From: Candidatus Peregrinibacteria bacterium
GTDB taxonomy: Bacteria > Patescibacteriota > Gracilibacteria > UBA1369 > UM-FILTER-53-11
NCBI GenBank assembly: GCA_023245725.1
Contig: JAHFJU010000058.1
Span: 1-8,478 of the forward strand
Direction of reading: 5' to 3'
DNA: 8,478 bases
Shown here piece after piece: positions 5,470-8,478 of the stretch. The translations under genes and the position numbers were made by a program. The notes beneath the pieces were generated by a model. That model was not told the origin of the DNA. It did no database searches and was given only the letters and a program-made list of their open reading frames with translations. The first letter of the stretch is position 1. The number at the start of each line of letters is the position of its first letter.

Positions 5470-6876
5470 ATGAATACCTCAGTTACTATGGATAAAATTG
5501 TGTCGCTTTGTAAGCGTCGTGGTTTTGTGTTTCCTGGATCGGAAATTTATGGAGGTTTGGCAAATACTTGGGACTATGGGCCATACGGTGTTGAACTTAT
5601 CAATAACATTAAAAAAACTTGGTGGAAGACTTTTATTCAGGAGCGTGAAGATATGGTTGGTGTTGATGCGGCGATTTTAATGAATCCTCGTGTTTGGGAG
5701 GCAAGTGGGCACGTTGGGTCTTTCACTGATCCTTTGATGGATTGTAAAAAATGTCACGAACGTGTTCGAGGTGACAAACTTCTCGAATCTAAAATAGGGG
5801 TTGAAGATGTGGTAAAGCTATCTCTTAAGCAAATTTCAGAGCTTGTTCATACTCACAAAATTCCATGCCCAAAGTGTGGCGCATGTGATTTTACAGAGGC
5901 ACGATCATTTAATTTAATGTTTAGAACGTATCAGGGTGTGGTAGAAGATTCTGCCGCTATGGTCTATATGAGGCCAGAAACTGCACAAGGAATTTTTGTA
6001 AACTTTAAAAATGTACAGCAGACAACTCGCAAAAAATTGCCTTTTGGAATTGGTCAGATTGGTAAGGCATTTCGTAACGAAATTACTCCGGGGAATTTTA
6101 CGTTTAGAACTCGCGAATTTGAACAAATGGAGATCGAGTATTTTGTTAAAGAGGCTGAATGGAAGCCGTTATATGACGGCTGGCGAGAGTCGATGAATAA
6201 CTTTTTTGTACAAACTTTGGGCTTCAAGAAAGATAAAATGCGTTGGAGACAACATGATGATAATGAGCTTTCACATTATTCGAAAGAAACATGGGACGTT
6301 GAGTATGAATTTCCTTTTGGTTGGGGTGAATTGTGGGGAATTGCATACCGCACAGACTATGATTTAAAACAGCATACAAAGTTTTCAGGTGAGAAACTTG
6401 AATATCTTGATCCTGAGACAAACGAAAAATTGGTTCCTCATTGTATTGAACCTACATTTGGTGTTACTCGAACCGCTTTGGTTGCTTTGCTTGATGCTTA
6501 TGAAGAAGAAGAAGTTTCTCCTGCTACCGATGTAAAACCGGCAGACGTTCGCATTGTTATGCACTTTAAGCCAAGTATCGCTCCTATTAAGGCTGCTATT
6601 TTGCCACTCATGAAAAAAGAGCCACTTGCAGGTAAGGCTCGTGAACTTTTTGCACAGCTTAAAAAGAACTTTATGGTTGAATACGATGAAAGTGGCTCAA
6701 TTGGTAAGCGTTATCGTCGTCACGATGAGCTCGGAACCCCTTTCTGTATAACGATTGATTTTGATACAGTTGAAAAAGACGACTGCGTCACAATTCGTGA
6801 CCGCGATACCATGAAGCAAGAGCGCATTAAGCTGAGTGAGGTTAAGGAGTATATGCAGAGGGCGATTGAGACGTAG
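5470..6876 (+). CDS. glyS: Glycyl-tRNA synthetase, class II alpha2 dimer type
   Basis: Charges tRNA-Gly with glycine in the cytosol. This is the single-chain homodimeric type, also called glyQS, not the bacterial alpha2beta2 form. The opening MDKIVSLCKRRGFVFPGSEI and the LANTWDYGPYG segment (30-40) are canonical. An insertion carries paired cysteines, Cys92/Cys95 and Cys133/Cys136, a likely zinc site. RPETAQGIFVNF (168-179) and class II motif 2, FRNEITPGNFTFRTREFEQ (201-219), form the adenylate pocket, and motif 3 is EPTFGVTRT (327-335). Residues of about 358-455 are the anticodon-binding domain, with ESGSIGKRYRRHDE (407-420) and GTPFCITID (422-430). The length of 468 is typical for bacterial members. 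The start agrees with homologues within a few residues; Met7 is an alternative. It follows dtd by 38 bp and ends 168 bp before the next gene. Confidence 0.96.
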   Translation: MNTSVTMDKIVSLCKRRGFVFPGSEIYGGLANTWDYGPYGVELINNIKKTWWKTFIQEREDMVGVDAAILMNPRVWEASGHVGSFTDPLMDCKKCHERVRGDKLLESKIGVEDVVKLSLKQISELVHTHKIPCPKCGACDFTEARSFNLMFRTYQGVVEDSAAMVYMRPETAQGIFVNFKNVQQTTRKKLPFGIGQIGKAFRNEITPGNFTFRTREFEQMEIEYFVKEAEWKPLYDGWRESMNNFFVQTLGFKKDKMRWRQHDDNELSHYSKETWDVEYEFPFGWGELWGIAYRTDYDLKQHTKFSGEKLEYLDPETNEKLVPHCIEPTFGVTRTALVALLDAYEEEEVSPATDVKPADVRIVMHFKPSIAPIKAAILPLMKKEPLAGKARELFAQLKKNFMVEYDESGSIGKRYRRHDELGTPFCITIDFDTVEKDDCVTIRDRDTMKQERIKLSEVKEYMQRAIET

Positions 6877-6976
6877 GGCTTAATCGATTATTGGTATTAA
6901 GAAGAACTGACTTCTCCGTAGATTTTGTGAATGAAGCTCTGGTCTTTTGCTAAGAGTTATTAACTATTGATATTTT

Positions 6977-7011
6977 GCCGTCGGTCGTTTGATAGCATCG
7001 ATGGCGTTTTT
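6977..7011 (+). terminator. Probable Rho-independent terminator after glyS
   Basis: GCCGTCG (6977-6983) pairs with CGATGGC (6999-7005) over 7 bp with one G-U pair and a 15-nt loop. After one G, five T residues follow at 7007-7011. The stem is GC-rich compared with its surroundings. The loop is long and the T-run short, so the call is moderate. It lies 100 bp after the glyS stop and ends just before the next gene's -10. Confidence 0.45.
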
Positions 7012-7012
7012 G

Positions 7013-7021
7013 TGCTATAAT
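7013..7021 (+). promoter_or_regulatory. Extended -10 promoter for the secretion-type ATPase gene
   Basis: TGCTATAAT at 7013-7021 is a perfect extended -10 (TGn plus TATAAT). The predicted start point is near 7028, leaving a leader of about 17 nt before the ATG at 7045. A TTGATA at 6989-6994 is a possible -35, but its 21-nt spacing is too long; an extended -10 can work without a -35. The leader is A/T-rich with no Shine-Dalgarno. Confidence 0.5.
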
Positions 7022-7044
7022 AATCAGATTAAATAAACATAAAA

Positions 7045-8478
7045 ATGCTCGATAAAGCTCTCAAAATATTCAATCAAATTCCGTGGGTAAAAGTGTTCGA
7101 TTGGATAATTGCGCATCCAGTAATAATTGTTGTTACAGCCGCAGCTATATGGTTTGGAGTACCTGCTATGGTTTGGTTTTTGCGTTACTTGCGCCATAGA
7201 TTAGTTGAAAAACACATGGTGTACATGCAAATTCAGCTGCCTCGTGAAGATTCACAGAAAGATAAAGATAAGCAGGTTGAAAAAGATTTTCGTGAGAAAA
7301 TCGGCATTATGGAGCAGTTTTACCGCTCTTTATATGAAATTCGTGAGCTTACACTTCGTAATCAAATGAGGCGTTGGTGGTTTGCTCATCACTTTGTTAC
7401 ATTCGAAATAATAGCTCAGCAAAAAATTGTGAACATGTATGTTGTAGCGCTAGACGAGTACAAAGATATTATTGAAAAACAGATTACCTCATATTATCCA
7501 GATGCTGATATTCAGTATGTAAAAAAATATGAGTTACACAAGAAAGGATACAAGCCAGTCGCTTACTATGCTTATGAAGCAAACAAGTTTTGGTATCCTA
7601 TTAAAACTTATAAAACTATTGAAAATGATCCTCTTAACAGCATGACAAACGTTTTGTCTAAGCTGTCAGACGATGAAACTGCCCTTATTCAATTCGTGAT
7701 TAGGCCAAAAGAAGATTCATGGAGAAAAATAGCTGAAGATGAAGGTACGTCTCTCTTTAAAAACAAGAAAAAGCAGAGTTTAATGAGCAGAATTCCTCTT
7801 ATAGGTTTTATTTGGACAATTTTTGGTGGCATTGTATTCGGTTATGATCGAATAAAAGACGATATGAATGGAACAAATGCCCCTGGAGCAAAAGGAGGGG
7901 ACTCATATGTTCGTATGTTACAGACCGAAGAAGAGCGCGCGAAGCATGTTGGTGAGAAAGCTCAACAAGAAGGTTTCGATACAGTTATTCGTCTTTACAC
8001 AGAGGGGAAAACCCGCGACCGAAGTGAAGAATTAATGAACGATATTTTTGTTTCAATCAACTTGTTCAAGGATCCTGAAATGAATTATTTTCAGACTCGT
8101 CGATTGATTCCGCTGAATGTATTAAATACTCCGTGGATGATTCACAATATTGGTCATCGTATATTTAGTTTTGGAGAAAAAACATCAGTGATGGTTCCAG
8201 AAGAGTTGGCGTCATTTTTTCACTTTCCTAATAGCCGCTATAATTACACGCCTATCATTAGATGGCTTCAGTATAAGGTTTTGCCAGCTCCGATTGACTT
8301 GCCTGACTCTGGCGTTCTGCTGGGATACAACACATATCGTGGAGTAAAACGTGAGGTTCATATGTTGCCTTCTGATCGTATGCGTCACCATTACGTGATC
8401 GGAAAATCCGGTTCGGGTAAATCGGTTTTCTTGAGTTGGTTGGCGCGCCAAGATGTTCGCAACGGTGCAGGATTATGC
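7045..8478 (+). CDS. Membrane-anchored type IV secretion-type ATPase (VirB4/TraG/DUF87-like), N-terminal part
   Basis: The frame is open from the ATG at 7045 to the right edge, giving 478 residues of an unfinished protein. A hydrophobic segment at about 24-46 looks like a membrane anchor, followed by basic residues RYLRHRLVEK. Residues 249-267 form a second, weaker hydrophobic segment. The long region up to about 445 has no motif I can name except EELASFFHFPNSRY (386-399) and GYNTYRG (427-433), which I associate with VirB4/DUF87-like proteins of candidate-phyla bacteria. RHHYVIGKSGSGKS (447-460) ends in a Walker A motif, G453 to S460, which opens the P-loop ATPase domain. Walker B and the rest lie beyond the window. 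Likely role by family: moving DNA or protein across the envelope, or powering a pilus. It could instead be an FtsK/HerA-type DNA pump. Its own promoter and an upstream terminator suggest a new transcription unit. Confidence 0.8.
   Translation, partial: MLDKALKIFNQIPWVKVFDWIIAHPVIIVVTAAAIWFGVPAMVWFLRYLRHRLVEKHMVYMQIQLPREDSQKDKDKQVEKDFREKIGIMEQFYRSLYEIRELTLRNQMRRWWFAHHFVTFEIIAQQKIVNMYVVALDEYKDIIEKQITSYYPDADIQYVKKYELHKKGYKPVAYYAYEANKFWYPIKTYKTIENDPLNSMTNVLSKLSDDETALIQFVIRPKEDSWRKIAEDEGTSLFKNKKKQSLMSRIPLIGFIWTIFGGIVFGYDRIKDDMNGTNAPGAKGGDSYVRMLQTEEERAKHVGEKAQQEGFDTVIRLYTEGKTRDRSEELMNDIFVSINLFKDPEMNYFQTRRLIPLNVLNTPWMIHNIGHRIFSFGEKTSVMVPEELASFFHFPNSRYNYTPIIRWLQYKVLPAPIDLPDSGVLLGYNTYRGVKREVHMLPSDRMRHHYVIGKSGSGKSVFLSWLARQDVRNGAGLC

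Larger units (their letters stand above)
6877..7044. other. 168-bp intergenic region with small palindromes
   Basis: No gene is visible between glyS and the ATPase gene. TAATCGATTA (6881-6890) is a perfect 10-bp palindrome. It lies within a larger pair CTTAAT/ATTAAG (6879-6884 and 6896-6901), closely followed by AGAAG/CTTCT (6900-6904 and 6911-6915) with a 6-nt loop. A second palindrome, CATCGATG, is at 6996-7003. These first hairpins lack a T-run, so they are not classic terminators. The right part holds a terminator-like hairpin and an extended -10 promoter, listed separately. Confidence 0.5.

Noticed and set aside
8212..8451. 79-codon minus-strand open frame opposite the ATPase gene
   Set aside because: It is antisense to the segment that carries the Walker A motif; no motif or ribosome site supports it.
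1..8478. CRISPR arrays, tRNA or rRNA genes, insertion sequences, long direct repeats
   Set aside because: Reading by eye on both strands gave no regularly spaced repeats, no cloverleaf with a TTCGA arm ending in a plausible acceptor, and no transposase motifs or terminal repeats.

Overview
The window is AT-rich bacterial DNA that is densely packed with housekeeping genes. The standard stop codons fit: glmS ends in TGA exactly where the family ends, so a code that reads UGA as glycine is unlikely. The best guess at the source is a Patescibacteria/CPR-type genome. That guess rests on short compact genes, a streamlined response-regulator-like protein, the near absence of Shine-Dalgarno sequences, and a large membrane-anchored type IV secretion-type ATPase whose EELASFFHFP and GYNTYRG motifs I associate with CPR proteins. 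It is inference, not a database result.

Layout. Positions 1-105 hold the last 34 codons of an unrecognised plus-strand gene. It converges on a minus-strand cluster transcribed rlmN -> pepP-like M24 peptidase -> glmS (4077 down to 114), with gaps of only 30 and 25 bp. A divergent intergenic region (4078-4263) separates this cluster from a plus-strand run: an OmpR/PhoB-like regulator with a degenerate receiver domain, dtd, and glyS (class II alpha2-type glycyl-tRNA synthetase). A 168-bp gap with a terminator-like hairpin and an extended -10 promoter follows. The start of the type IV secretion-type ATPase comes next; the right edge cuts it 18 residues after its Walker A motif.

Functions. RlmN (23S rRNA/tRNA methylation), Dtd (proofreading of D-aminoacyl- and mischarged Gly-tRNA) and GlyRS (glycine charging) all serve translation. 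GlmS makes glucosamine-6-phosphate for cell-wall amino sugars, and the M24 peptidase trims peptides. The regulator and the ATPase are the two less routine genes.

Most notable signals. (1) The regulator has lost the acidic pair, Thr/Ser and Lys of a working receiver. Its N-terminus is best placed at 4264, downstream of a TTGACA-N16-TAAAAT promoter that overlaps a perfect 7-bp inverted repeat. (2) None of the seven gene starts visible in the window has a convincing Shine-Dalgarno, and several have a -10-like hexamer within about 12 nt of the start codon, which suggests leaderless or near-leaderless initiation. No clearly new multi-gene system (CRISPR, toxin-antitoxin, defence island, phage or IS element) is visible.
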